Shown: in pieces, positions 16,383-23,812 of the stretch
How positions within the stretch are numbered: position 1 is the first letter of the stretch
Layout: each line of letters opens with the position of its first letter
Source: Mycobacterium sp. Root265
Lineage (GTDB): Bacteria; Actinomycetota; Actinomycetes; Mycobacteriales; Mycobacteriaceae
Direction: 5' to 3'
DNA length: 64,000 nt
Assembly (NCBI RefSeq): GCF_001428895.1
Contig: NZ_LMJA01000005.1
Coordinates: forward strand, 62,001 to 126,000
The notes under the pieces: generated by a model
Database searches by the model: none
Told to the model about the DNA's origin: nothing
The model's input: the letters and a program-made list of their open reading frames with translations, nothing else
Position numbers and translations under genes: made by a program

Positions 16383-18146
16383 GTGGACGCGACACCTTTC
16401 GGCCACTATCAGCTCCAGGAGCTGATCGGCCGGGGCGGGATGGGCGAGGTTTACCGGGCCTACGACACCAAGACCGATCGCGTCGTCGCCCTCAAGGTGC
16501 TGCCGCCGCAGCTGGCGCAGGACAGCGTCTTCCAACAACGGTTCCGCCGGGAGTCTCAGGCGGCCGCCGGCGTCAACGATCCGCATGTGGTGCCGATCCA
16601 CGGTTACGGCGAGATCGACGGCCGGTTGTATCTGGACATGCGGCTCATCGAAGGCCGCACGCTCGGCGCGATGCTCTCCGAGACCGACAAGGCGCTTGAT
16701 CCGGCGTTCGCCGTGCAGATCATCGAGCAGGTGGCCTCCGCGCTGGACGCGGCCCATCAGCTGGGTCTGATCCACCGCGATGTGAAGCCGTCGAACATCC
16801 TGCTGACCAAGCAGCAGAACTTTGCGTATCTGATCGACTTCGGGTTGGCCCGCACCGCCGGCGAGTCCGGGATGACCACGGCAGGCAGCACGCTGGGCAC
16901 GTTGGCCTATATGGCACCCGAGCGTTTCGACGGTGGGTTCGCCGATGCCCGGGCCGACACCTATGCGCTGACGTGTGTGCTCTACGAATGCCTGACCGGG
17001 GCTCGGCCCTACCCGGCGGACAGCCTCGAGCAGCAGATCGCCGGGCACATGGTGTCCCCGGCGCCCAAGCCGTCGGACGCCAATCCGCGCCTCGGCGCCT
17101 TCGACGAGGTCATCGCGAAGGGCATGTCCAAGAAGCCGGAGAAGCGCTATCAGACCGGCGCCGAGCTGGCGGCGGCCGCCAGGCGGGCCCTGGCCGCGCC
17201 GGTGCGGGTCACCGGTTCGGGACGGCACACCGCGGCGCGCTCCGCTGCCGGCGGTGGGCGACGGTTGCCGCAGCGTGCGCTGGTGGTGGCCGGGGTGCTG
17301 GTGCTCGTCGGCGCCGGGGCGGTCGGCGCGTGGAAGTGGTGGGACGCACGCCCGACGCAGGACTTCCCAGAAGGCGCGGTACCCGCCATCGCGGCCGCCG
17401 TGCCCGCGGATCTACGCGCGGACGGCACGCTGGTCATCGGGGTCAACGTGCCCTACGCCCCCAACGAGTTCACCAACTCCGAGGGCGAGATCGTGGGCTT
17501 CGACGTGGATCTGATGGACGCGGTCGCCCGCACGATGGGGCTGACCACGCAGTACCGCGAGAGCGAATTCGACGACATCATCCCCGCGGTGCAGGACGGC
17601 TCGCTGGACGTCGGGATGTCGTCGTTCACCGACACGCTGGATCGCCAGAAGCTGGTCGACTTCGTCACCTATTTCGAGGCGGGCACGCTGTGGGCCCAGC
17701 AGCGGGACTCCTCGATCGACCCGGCGGCGGCGTGTGGGCTACGGGTTGGCGTGGCGCACAGCGTACTTCAGGAAACGGTGGAGATTCCGGCCAAGAGCGA
17801 CGCGTGCGTGGCGGCCGGGCTGGCGCCGATCGAGAAGGTGGTGTTCACCCGGCAGGACGACGTGACCGCCGCGCTGATCGCCGGGGAGATCGATGCCATG
17901 TCCGCGGATTCACCGGTCACCGGGTTCGCGATCAAGCTCAGCGGCGGGGCACTGGTGCCCGCGGGTGAGGTGTTCGATTCGGCGCCGTACGGCTGGCCGG
18001 TCGCCAAGGGCTCTGCGCTGTCGGGGCCGTTGTCGCGGGCGTTGGAACACCTGATCAAAACGGGCGAGTACAAGACCATCGCGACCATGTGGGGCGTGGA
18101 GCGCGGGCTCATCGACGCGCCGCAACTCAACGGGGCCGCGCGGTAA
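16383..18146 (+). CDS. Ser/Thr kinase fused to extracellular solute-binding domain (SBP_bac_3)
   Basis: 587 aa from GTG, with GAGAGGAAA just upstream. Kinase domain residues 8-270: GRGGMGEVYRAYD (16-28), Lys38, HRDVKPSN with Asp133, DFG 152-154, APE 178-180; all catalytic residues intact. One membrane helix at 299-317 is followed by a complete family-3 solute-binding domain (about 340-580) with GFDVDLMDAVAR at 372-383 and clamshell segments SLDVGMSSFTDTLDRQ and MSADSPVTGF. In ABC systems such domains bind polar amino acids or similar small molecules; here it replaces the usual PASTA or NHL sensor, predicting a kinase gated by a small extracellular metabolite. No transporter genes adjoin it. 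The kinase half is paralogous to the one at 6150. Confidence 0.94.
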   Translation: MDATPFGHYQLQELIGRGGMGEVYRAYDTKTDRVVALKVLPPQLAQDSVFQQRFRRESQAAAGVNDPHVVPIHGYGEIDGRLYLDMRLIEGRTLGAMLSETDKALDPAFAVQIIEQVASALDAAHQLGLIHRDVKPSNILLTKQQNFAYLIDFGLARTAGESGMTTAGSTLGTLAYMAPERFDGGFADARADTYALTCVLYECLTGARPYPADSLEQQIAGHMVSPAPKPSDANPRLGAFDEVIAKGMSKKPEKRYQTGAELAAAARRALAAPVRVTGSGRHTAARSAAGGGRRLPQRALVVAGVLVLVGAGAVGAWKWWDARPTQDFPEGAVPAIAAAVPADLRADGTLVIGVNVPYAPNEFTNSEGEIVGFDVDLMDAVARTMGLTTQYRESEFDDIIPAVQDGSLDVGMSSFTDTLDRQKLVDFVTYFEAGTLWAQQRDSSIDPAAACGLRVGVAHSVLQETVEIPAKSDACVAAGLAPIEKVVFTRQDDVTAALIAGEIDAMSADSPVTGFAIKLSGGALVPAGEVFDSAPYGWPVAKGSALSGPLSRALEHLIKTGEYKTIATMWGVERGLIDAPQLNGAAR

Positions 18147-18187
18147 TCCCGTGCCGGGCGCCATGCTCACTGCGCGCTGAAAATCGG

Positions 18188-18250
18188 GGGTGGCAAGTGC
18201 CCACCTCGGAGCGACATCTCAGCGACAAATCGTCTTTGTCGCTCGTTGCC
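18188..18250. repeat. Intergenic hairpin with AGCGACA repeats, related to the 47-kb inverted-repeat arms
   Basis: A 9-bp perfect stem (18221-18229 with 18235-18243, 5-base loop) lies about 75 bp after the kinase/SBP stop. The flank upstream (GTGCCC..CC...AGCGACA...AGCGACAA) matches about 27 of 35 positions of the arms at 47231 and 47690. It may terminate the kinase transcript and seems to be a third copy of a dispersed element. Confidence 0.45.
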
Positions 18251-18321
18251 GGGGTGGCGGTGCGCTCAGAGCGTGATCGGACCCCATATCGCGATCTGTG
18301 TGCACGCTCGGGGAGCGGTGG

Positions 18322-18453
18322 TCAGCGCTTCTTGTTGTTGAAGACGTCGTCGGTCGTGTTGCCGGACGAATCTCCGCGCTTGGCCGCGCGTTTCTCCTTG
18401 AGAGACTTGCCGGTTTTCTTCGTCATGCTTTGACGCGGAGACTTGTCGGCCAT
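18322..18453 (-). CDS. Conserved 43-aa basic protein
   Basis: 43 aa from ATG at 18453, with GAAGGGG 5 bases upstream. The sequence is almost entirely charged or polar, starting MADKSPRQSMTKK, with K-S-L-K-E-K-R-A-A-K-R in the middle and ending V-F-N-N-K-K-R. No signal or membrane segment. Very short Lys/Arg-rich proteins with this MADKSPRQ-type start recur in mycobacteria; nucleic-acid or ribosome binding would fit the charge, but function is unknown. The mRNA could fold GGCCCCCTC/GAAGGGGCC (18456-18476) over the ribosome-binding site. Confidence 0.7.
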   Translation of the reverse strand: MADKSPRQSMTKKTGKSLKEKRAAKRGDSSGNTTDDVFNNKKR

Positions 18454-18455
18454 GG

Positions 18456-18476
18456 TGGCCCCTTCGATGAGGGGGC
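18456..18476 (-). promoter_or_regulatory. Leader hairpin overlapping the ribosome-binding site of the 43-aa gene
   Basis: Nine-position stem with one mismatch and a 3-base loop; the 3' arm contains the GAAGGGG ribosome-binding site of the gene starting at 18453. Such a fold could limit translation initiation. Based on sequence pairing only. Confidence 0.35.
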
Positions 18477-18564
18477 CTGAGGTGGTCCCTGTTCCTCGAC
18501 CATACACCTCGGTGCGACCGATCTGGCGGCGCGAATTTTATTGGGAATTTTCGATTTTCGTGTC

Positions 18565-19422
18565 TCAGTCCGCGCTGCGCAGCCGCACCATCCGGGTCGT
18601 CGAACTCTCGTCGAGCTCAACGACATCCGTGCGGGATCGCAGAAAATCACTGAAAGACCGGAATCCCAGCGACTTTTCGCTGAACGACGGATCCATCCGC
18701 TTCATCTGCGCCTTCAGCGCCGAGTTGTGCAGCCAGTCGACGTCGTCCTTCTCCAGCCCGATCTGCAGTGCGCGCGTCAGCAGCGCGGTCGCCGCGGTCT
18801 GCGGGTCGGGTTCCTCGGGCTCGGACTTCTTGCGCCGGGTGTTCTTCTGCGGTTCGGTGACCGGTTCGGGTTCGAACACCGGCACCCCGGGCAGCGCGTC
18901 GTAGACGACGAACTCGTCGCAGGCGGCGGCCAGCGCGCGACTGGAGGAGCCGGCGACCCCGATACCCACCACGTAGCGGCCCAGCCGTTTGCAGCGCTGC
19001 GCCAGGGCGATGTAATCAGAGTCTCCGGCCACGATCACCACATGGGTCAGGTCGGGCAGCCGGAACATGTCCTCGACGGCGTCGACCGCCAGCCGGATGT
19101 CGGCGCCGTTCTTGCCGTACGCGGCGGCGGGGAAGAGTTGCACCAGATCGACCGCACGGCCCACCACCTGCTGGCGGTATCCGGCATTGACGTCTGCCGA
19201 CCAGTCGGCGTACGCCCGGGTGAGAACGAGCGTCCCGAATGACGACGTGAAGTCCAGAATCGCGCCGACGTCGACGGTCGCGCGGTTCAGCTTCTCGGTT
19301 TCCAAGCCCTTCGCCTTGTCGCGCTGAAACGAGTTGCGGCCGTTGACCTGGTCGTATCTCGATATCACGATGTTGTCGAAGTCGAGGTAGACCGCGACGC
19401 GGGTGGCGGCGGTTTCTGTCAT
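18565..19422 (-). CDS. NYN (PIN-like) domain protein with C-terminal OST-HTH/LOTUS domain
   Basis: 285 aa from ATG at 19422, with GGAG 3-4 bases upstream. N-terminal NYN domain (residues 6-180, LabA/DUF88 class) shows the metal-binding acidic residues: VYLDFDN with Asp14/Asp16, ADIRLAVD with Asp108, and VAGDSDY with Asp134/Asp136. A Lys/Arg/Glu/Pro linker (185-208) is followed by an OST-HTH/LOTUS-like domain (210-283: W-L-H-N-S-A-L-K ... S-L-G-F-R-S-F-S-D-F-L). NYN domains are metal-dependent RNases, and LOTUS domains bind RNA or recruit partners. An RNA-cleaving or RNA-marking role is likely but unproven. Divergent from the desaturase gene, with 119 bp between them. Confidence 0.9.
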   Translation of the reverse strand: MTETAATRVAVYLDFDNIVISRYDQVNGRNSFQRDKAKGLETEKLNRATVDVGAILDFTSSFGTLVLTRAYADWSADVNAGYRQQVVGRAVDLVQLFPAAAYGKNGADIRLAVDAVEDMFRLPDLTHVVIVAGDSDYIALAQRCKRLGRYVVGIGVAGSSSRALAAACDEFVVYDALPGVPVFEPEPVTEPQKNTRRKKSEPEEPDPQTAATALLTRALQIGLEKDDVDWLHNSALKAQMKRMDPSFSEKSLGFRSFSDFLRSRTDVVELDESSTTRMVRLRSAD

Positions 19423-19541
19423 GACTCCAGTCTTGCGCATCCGCGCACCGACTTGGCGCACATCGCGGTCGGGGCATAGGCTTGAGGGCACACCGCAGGT
19501 GGTCCGGACCCTCGCCGCCGCACATCGGACCAGGAACTCAG

Positions 19542-20627
19542 GTGGCAATCAGCGATATCGCGGAATACGCGAACATGAGTAGTGCCGACGTCGAGGCATT
19601 CGGGGCAGAACTGGACCGCATCCGCAGCGATGTGGAGGAGAGCCTGGGTGCCAAGGACGCGTCCTACATCCGGCGGACCATTGTGTTCCAGCGCACCCTG
19701 GACCTGGCGGCCCGGCTGACCATTGCCGGGACCCGCTCCAAGACCGGCTGGATCATCGGCACGTCCGCGCTGGCGTACGCCAAATCCGTTGAGAACATGG
19801 AGATCGGGCACAACGTCAGCCATGGCCAGTGGGATTGGATGAACGATCCGGAGATCCATTCCACCAGCTGGGAGTGGGACATGGTGGGGCCCTCGTCGCA
19901 GTGGCAGTACTCGCACAACTACCGCCACCACGTGTTCAGCAACGTGCTCGGGGTCGACGACGATCTCGGGTTCGGTGTGCTGCGGGTGACCCGCGACCAG
20001 CCATGGAAGCGGGAGCACCTGTTCCAACCGCTGCGAAACTTCCTGCTGGCGCTCATCTTCGAGTGGGGGATCGCCCGGCACGGCTACCACTCGGATCGTG
20101 AACGCGCCGATTCCGAGGAAGCCAAGGATGCGGTGACGCAGAAGATGCTCGCCAAGATCCGCAGGCAGGTGACCAAGGACTACCTGGTGTGGCCGGCCCT
20201 CAGCGGCAGGCGGTGGCGGCGCGCGCTGGGCGCCAACCTCAGCGCCAACCTGTTGCGCAACCTGTGGACCTACGTGGTGATCTTCTGCGGGCATTTCCCC
20301 GACGGCGTACAGCAGTTCACCCCGGAGTCCATCGAGAACGAGACCAGGGCGGAGTGGTATCTGCGCCAGATGCTGGGCGCGGCGAACTTCAAGGCCGGAC
20401 CGGTGCTGGCGTTCTCCAGCGGCAACCTCTGCTACCAGATCGAGCACCACCTGTTCCCCGATCTGCCGAGCAACCACTACCCGCAGATCGGCGAGCGGGT
20501 ACGCGAGCTGTGCGAGAAATACGATCTCGCCTACACCACCGGTTCGCTGCCGCGGCAGTATCTGCAGACGCTGCGGACCATCTTCCGGCTGGCGCTGCCC
20601 GACCGCCCCGACGCGGCCCGGGTGTAG
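19542..20627 (+). CDS. DesA3-like membrane acyl-CoA/fatty acid desaturase
   Basis: 361 aa from GTG at 19542 (AGGA 9 bases upstream; the start Met-Ala-Ile-Ser-Asp matches DesA3). Three His clusters typical of membrane di-iron desaturases: GHNVSHGQW, HNYRHH, and QIEHHLFPDLPSN near the C-terminus, plus conserved blocks ENMEIGHN, MNDPEIHS.SWEWDMVG and NLWTYVVIFCGHFPDG. DesA3 of M. tuberculosis makes oleoyl-CoA from stearoyl-CoA with an electron-transfer oxidoreductase; this copy lacks the roughly 60-residue C-terminal extension of DesA3, and no oxidoreductase gene adjoins. The stop codon abuts the ATG of the next gene, so both are probably translated from one mRNA. Confidence 0.92.
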   Translation: MAISDIAEYANMSSADVEAFGAELDRIRSDVEESLGAKDASYIRRTIVFQRTLDLAARLTIAGTRSKTGWIIGTSALAYAKSVENMEIGHNVSHGQWDWMNDPEIHSTSWEWDMVGPSSQWQYSHNYRHHVFSNVLGVDDDLGFGVLRVTRDQPWKREHLFQPLRNFLLALIFEWGIARHGYHSDRERADSEEAKDAVTQKMLAKIRRQVTKDYLVWPALSGRRWRRALGANLSANLLRNLWTYVVIFCGHFPDGVQQFTPESIENETRAEWYLRQMLGAANFKAGPVLAFSSGNLCYQIEHHLFPDLPSNHYPQIGERVRELCEKYDLAYTTGSLPRQYLQTLRTIFRLALPDRPDAARV

Positions 20628-21398
20628 ATGTCGACGGCGGAGTCCCCCACACGGGACGAGGGCAACTCGGCCGCCGCCGACCTGCAGGCCGGGCTGACCC
20701 GGCTGGCCGGACTGGTGGCCGACAGCCTCGGACTGGCGCAGGTGCTCGCCGAGGTCGCCGCGTCGGCCGTCCGCGCGGTGCCGGGCGCCGATGGTGTCGG
20801 GGTCACGCTGATGCACGGGGAACACGGGGACAGGACCGTCGTGGCGTCGGCGGCCAGCGCGCCGTTCGTCACCGAACTCGACGAGATCCAGTACGGGCTG
20901 CTGCAGGAGGGGCCGGGCGTCACCGCGGCCGAGGCGGGACGCACCGTGTGGTCGGGTTCGCTGGGCGGCGACCAGTCCTGGCCGCGGTTCGGCCCGCGGG
21001 CCGGGCGCCTGGGGGTGCACAGCGCACTGGCGTTGCCGCTGATCGTCTCCGATCGCGTGGTCGGCGCGATCACCGTCTACGCCTACGGCAAGAACAGTTT
21101 CGACGAGCACGCCGCGCAGTTCGGGGAATTGTTCGCCAAGCCGGCTGCGGTCGCGGCGCACAACGCGCGCATCCTCGCCGACGCGTTGGCGCTGACGGAT
21201 CAGTTGCAGACGGCGTTGTTGACCCGACCGGTCATCGATCAGGCGATCGGCATCATCCGGTCGCGCACCGGCCGCAGCGCCGCCGAGTCGTTCGATCAGC
21301 TGCGGGCGATGAGCCAGGCCGAGCACCGCAAACTGGCCGCGGTGGCCGAACGCGTCGTCGAGGAGGCGGTGCGCCGGGCGCGTGCCCGGCGTCGTTGA
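20628..21398 (+). CDS. GAF and ANTAR domain-containing regulator
   Basis: 256 aa; the ATG immediately follows the desaturase TAG. A GAF-type sensor domain spans about residues 20-180 (PGADGVGVTL ... LGVHSALALPLI..VVGAITVYAY). The C-terminal ANTAR domain (about 190-250) has QLQTALLTRPVIDQAIGI and A-E-S-F-D-Q-L-R-A-M-S. ANTAR domains bind tandem RNA hairpins and cause antitermination; GAF binds small ligands or senses redox. Coupling to the desaturase suggests control of membrane-lipid functions, but no target hairpin pair is evident here. The stop codon lies inside a 35-bp tandem duplication. Confidence 0.9.
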   Translation: MSTAESPTRDEGNSAAADLQAGLTRLAGLVADSLGLAQVLAEVAASAVRAVPGADGVGVTLMHGEHGDRTVVASAASAPFVTELDEIQYGLLQEGPGVTAAEAGRTVWSGSLGGDQSWPRFGPRAGRLGVHSALALPLIVSDRVVGAITVYAYGKNSFDEHAAQFGELFAKPAAVAAHNARILADALALTDQLQTALLTRPVIDQAIGIIRSRTGRSAAESFDQLRAMSQAEHRKLAAVAERVVEEAVRRARARRR

Positions 21399-21452
21399 TT
21401 CCCCGGTCGCTGCGCTCTGCCCGGCGTCGTTGATTCCCCGGTCGCTGCGCTC
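21383..21452. repeat. Perfect 35-bp tandem duplication across a stop codon
   Basis: 21383-21417 and 21418-21452 are identical; a decayed third unit follows (21453-21478). The first unit includes the last codons and TGA (21396-21398) of the GAF-ANTAR gene. Looks like a recent slippage or replication duplication. Confidence 0.85.
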
Positions 21453-21614
21453 CAGCCCGCCGACGTTGACCCCTCGGGTACAGGTCACGGGGTGTAACGT
21501 GGGGGAAGTTGGGAACCCAGCCGGTCCGGGATGAGTCAGCCGTCCGCCGTTGCACTCGCCGAGCGTCAGCTCGCGCCGGACACTCAGGTGACATCCGCCT
21601 TTTAGGGATCACCC

Positions 21615-22808
21615 TTGACTGCTGTATCCAACGCACCCTCCTTCCACTTCTCGGGCACCCCGGTGCTGGAGCGCCCGCGCGGCCGCACCCCGTCCGTCGG
21701 CCTGCTCAGCACCTATCCGCCCACTCCCTGCGGGCTGGCGAATTTCAGCGCAGCACTGGCCGACGGACTGTCCGCCAACGGTTCGCGCGTCAACGTCGTG
21801 CGGGTGGCCGATGGGCCGCCGAGCCTCAGCGGGCGCGTCGTCGGCGAACTCGTCAATGGCTCCTCGACGTCGGTGGCCGCCTGCGCGGAGCTGCTCAACG
21901 ACAGTGATGTCGCCGTCATCCAGCACGAGTTCGGCATCTACGGCGGCACCGACGGTGACGAAGTGGTCGATATCCTTGGCGGACTGAGCATTCCGTCCAT
22001 CGTCGTGCTACACACCGTGCCCGGTCACCCCACCCCGCATCAGCGCTCGGTGCTCGAAGCGGTGATGAGCCTGGCCCATCATGTGGTCGTGATGTCCGAC
22101 TCGGCCGGGGCGTTGCTGCGCTCCGGGTTCGACGTCGAACGCCGGAAGGTCTCCACGATCCCGCACGGGTCGACCGCCCCGACCGGCCTGCCCACCAAGC
22201 GTGCCGGTAGGCCGACGATGCTGACCTGGGGATTGCTCGGTCCCGGCAAGGGCGTCGAGCGGGTCATCGATTCGATGGGGGCGCTGCAGGGGCTGCGGGG
22301 CAACCCGCGCTACCTGATCGCCGGCCGGACCCATCCGAAGGTGCTGGCGCATGAAGGTGAGGCCTATCGCGAGGCTCGTGCCGAACAGGCGCAGCGACTC
22401 GGGGTGACGGGCTCGGTTTCCTTCGACGCCACCTACCGCAGCACGGCCTCGCTGGCGGCGCTGGCGCAGAGCGCGGCTTTGGTGGTGCTGCCGTATGACT
22501 CCACCGAACAGGTCACCTCCGGGGTCCTGGTGGACGCGATCGCCAGCGGACGTCCGGTGGTCGCGACCGCCTTCCCGCACGCGGTGGAGCTGCTCGGCAG
22601 CGGCGCCGGACTCATCGTCGCCCACGATGATCCCGACGCGATGACGGCAGCGCTGCGGTCGGTCCTGTCCGATCCTCGGCTGGCCGGCGGCATGGCTGCC
22701 GAAGCGCGGCGGCTCGCGCCCACCATGGCCTGGTCCCTGGTCGCAAAGTCTTATCAGGCTGTGGCGCAGCAGATCTCGAAGCCGCGGGAACGCACATGGG
22801 CGTTCTAG
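21615..22808 (+). CDS. GT4 family glycosyltransferase
   Basis: 397 aa from TTG with AGGGAT upstream. GT-B fold: N-terminal VGLLSTYPPTPCGLANFSAAL and C-terminal nucleotide-sugar domain with LTWGLLGPGKGVERVIDSM, the loop around S-T-E-Q-V-T-S-G-V-L-V-D-A-I-A-S-G-R-P-V-V and GAGLIVAHDD. The E-x7-E-like motif is replaced by EQVTSGVL, as in several GT4 members. Cytoplasmic; uses a nucleotide sugar, donor unknown. First of three coupled genes (13-bp overlap with the next) encoding this enzyme, a toroid glycosidase-like protein and a GH130 protein. A promoter likely lies in the 21453-21600 spacer. Confidence 0.9.
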   Translation: MTAVSNAPSFHFSGTPVLERPRGRTPSVGLLSTYPPTPCGLANFSAALADGLSANGSRVNVVRVADGPPSLSGRVVGELVNGSSTSVAACAELLNDSDVAVIQHEFGIYGGTDGDEVVDILGGLSIPSIVVLHTVPGHPTPHQRSVLEAVMSLAHHVVVMSDSAGALLRSGFDVERRKVSTIPHGSTAPTGLPTKRAGRPTMLTWGLLGPGKGVERVIDSMGALQGLRGNPRYLIAGRTHPKVLAHEGEAYREARAEQAQRLGVTGSVSFDATYRSTASLAALAQSAALVVLPYDSTEQVTSGVLVDAIASGRPVVATAFPHAVELLGSGAGLIVAHDDPDAMTAALRSVLSDPRLAGGMAAEARRLAPTMAWSLVAKSYQAVAQQISKPRERTWAF

Positions 22809-23812
22809 AACCCGGATTCGAACATCTGCTCGCGTTGTCGGATCACCACGGCACCTTTGAGCACGCCTGCGGTGCGCAGCCGCGGCGCGAGCACGGCTAC
22901 TGCACCGACGATATGGCCAGGGTGCTGGTGGTCACCACCCGGGAACCCGACGCCGGTGATGCGGTACGCGGTTTGGCCAAGGTCGCGGTCAGGTTCCTCG
23001 ATGAGGCGCAGGCCTACCTCGGCGGTTGCCGAAATCGCATGGACCACACCGGGCGATGGACCGATGCGTACGCGTTCGACGACTGCTGGGGCAGATGCCT
23101 GTGGGGACTGGGCTCCGCTGCCGCGCACAGTGACAACGGGTTGATTCGCAGGCTCGCGGTGATCCAGTTCGAGCGGGCCGCCCACGGCCGTTCGACGTGG
23201 CCGCGGGCCATGGCCTTCGCGGCCATCGGGGCGGCCGAGCTGCTCAGCGTCGACCCCGCCAATGCCGCCGCACGCAAGCTGGTCGGCGATTACGCCGCCG
23301 GTCTGTCCGAAGCGAACGGTGACACCGACTGGCCGTGGCCGGAGGCCCGCCTGAGCTACGCCAACGCGGTACTCGCGGAGGCGATGATCGCCGCCGGTGG
23401 CGCGCTCGACGACGCCGCGCTGTGCCAGCGCGGGCTGGACCTACTGGGCTGGCTGATCGGGCAGGAGACGTCCGGCGGTCACCTGTCGCCGACACCGGCC
23501 GGTGGCTGGGCCGCGGGTGAGCCGCGGCCGGGCTTCGACCAACAGCCGATCGAGGTGTCCTCGCTGGCCGACGCCTGTGCGCGCGCGTCGACGGTGGATG
23601 CCGCGGCGATCTGGCCGGACACCGTGCGCGCCGCGGCCGCCTGGTTCCAGGGCGACAACGATGCCGGGGCGGTGATGTGGAATGCCGAGACCGGTGGGGG
23701 ATTCGACGGTCTGCACGCCGACGGTGTGAACCTCAATCAGGGCGCGGAATCGACACTGGCGCTGCTGTCGACCTTTCAGCAAGCCCGGCGGTTCGTCGGC
23801 GTGACCCAGTGA
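22796..23812 (+). CDS. Toroid (alpha/alpha)6 glycosidase-like protein of GT4-GH130 operon
   Basis: 338 aa starting inside the end of the glycosyltransferase gene. Helix-rich with repeating W/D/G motifs (GYCTDDMARVLVV, DDCWGRCLWGLG, STWPRAMAFAAIGAAEL, DWPWPEARLSYANAVLAEA, NLNQGAESTLALL), the look of an (alpha/alpha)6 barrel as in GH families that act on mannans or uronides. In other bacteria this unit is often fused to or next to a GT4 enzyme and a GH130 phosphorylase. No signal peptide, so cytoplasmic. Catalysis is not demonstrated; Asp/Glu residues in TDD and WPEA are candidates. It overlaps the next gene by GTGA. Confidence 0.75.
   Translation: MGVLEPGFEHLLALSDHHGTFEHACGAQPRREHGYCTDDMARVLVVTTREPDAGDAVRGLAKVAVRFLDEAQAYLGGCRNRMDHTGRWTDAYAFDDCWGRCLWGLGSAAAHSDNGLIRRLAVIQFERAAHGRSTWPRAMAFAAIGAAELLSVDPANAAARKLVGDYAAGLSEANGDTDWPWPEARLSYANAVLAEAMIAAGGALDDAALCQRGLDLLGWLIGQETSGGHLSPTPAGGWAAGEPRPGFDQQPIEVSSLADACARASTVDAAAIWPDTVRAAAAWFQGDNDAGAVMWNAETGGGFDGLHADGVNLNQGAESTLALLSTFQQARRFVGVTQ

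Noticed and set aside
19419-21488. 689-codon minus-strand frame across the desaturase and GAF-ANTAR genes
   Set aside because: Composition is shadow-like and it spans two real genes with intact family motifs on the other strand.
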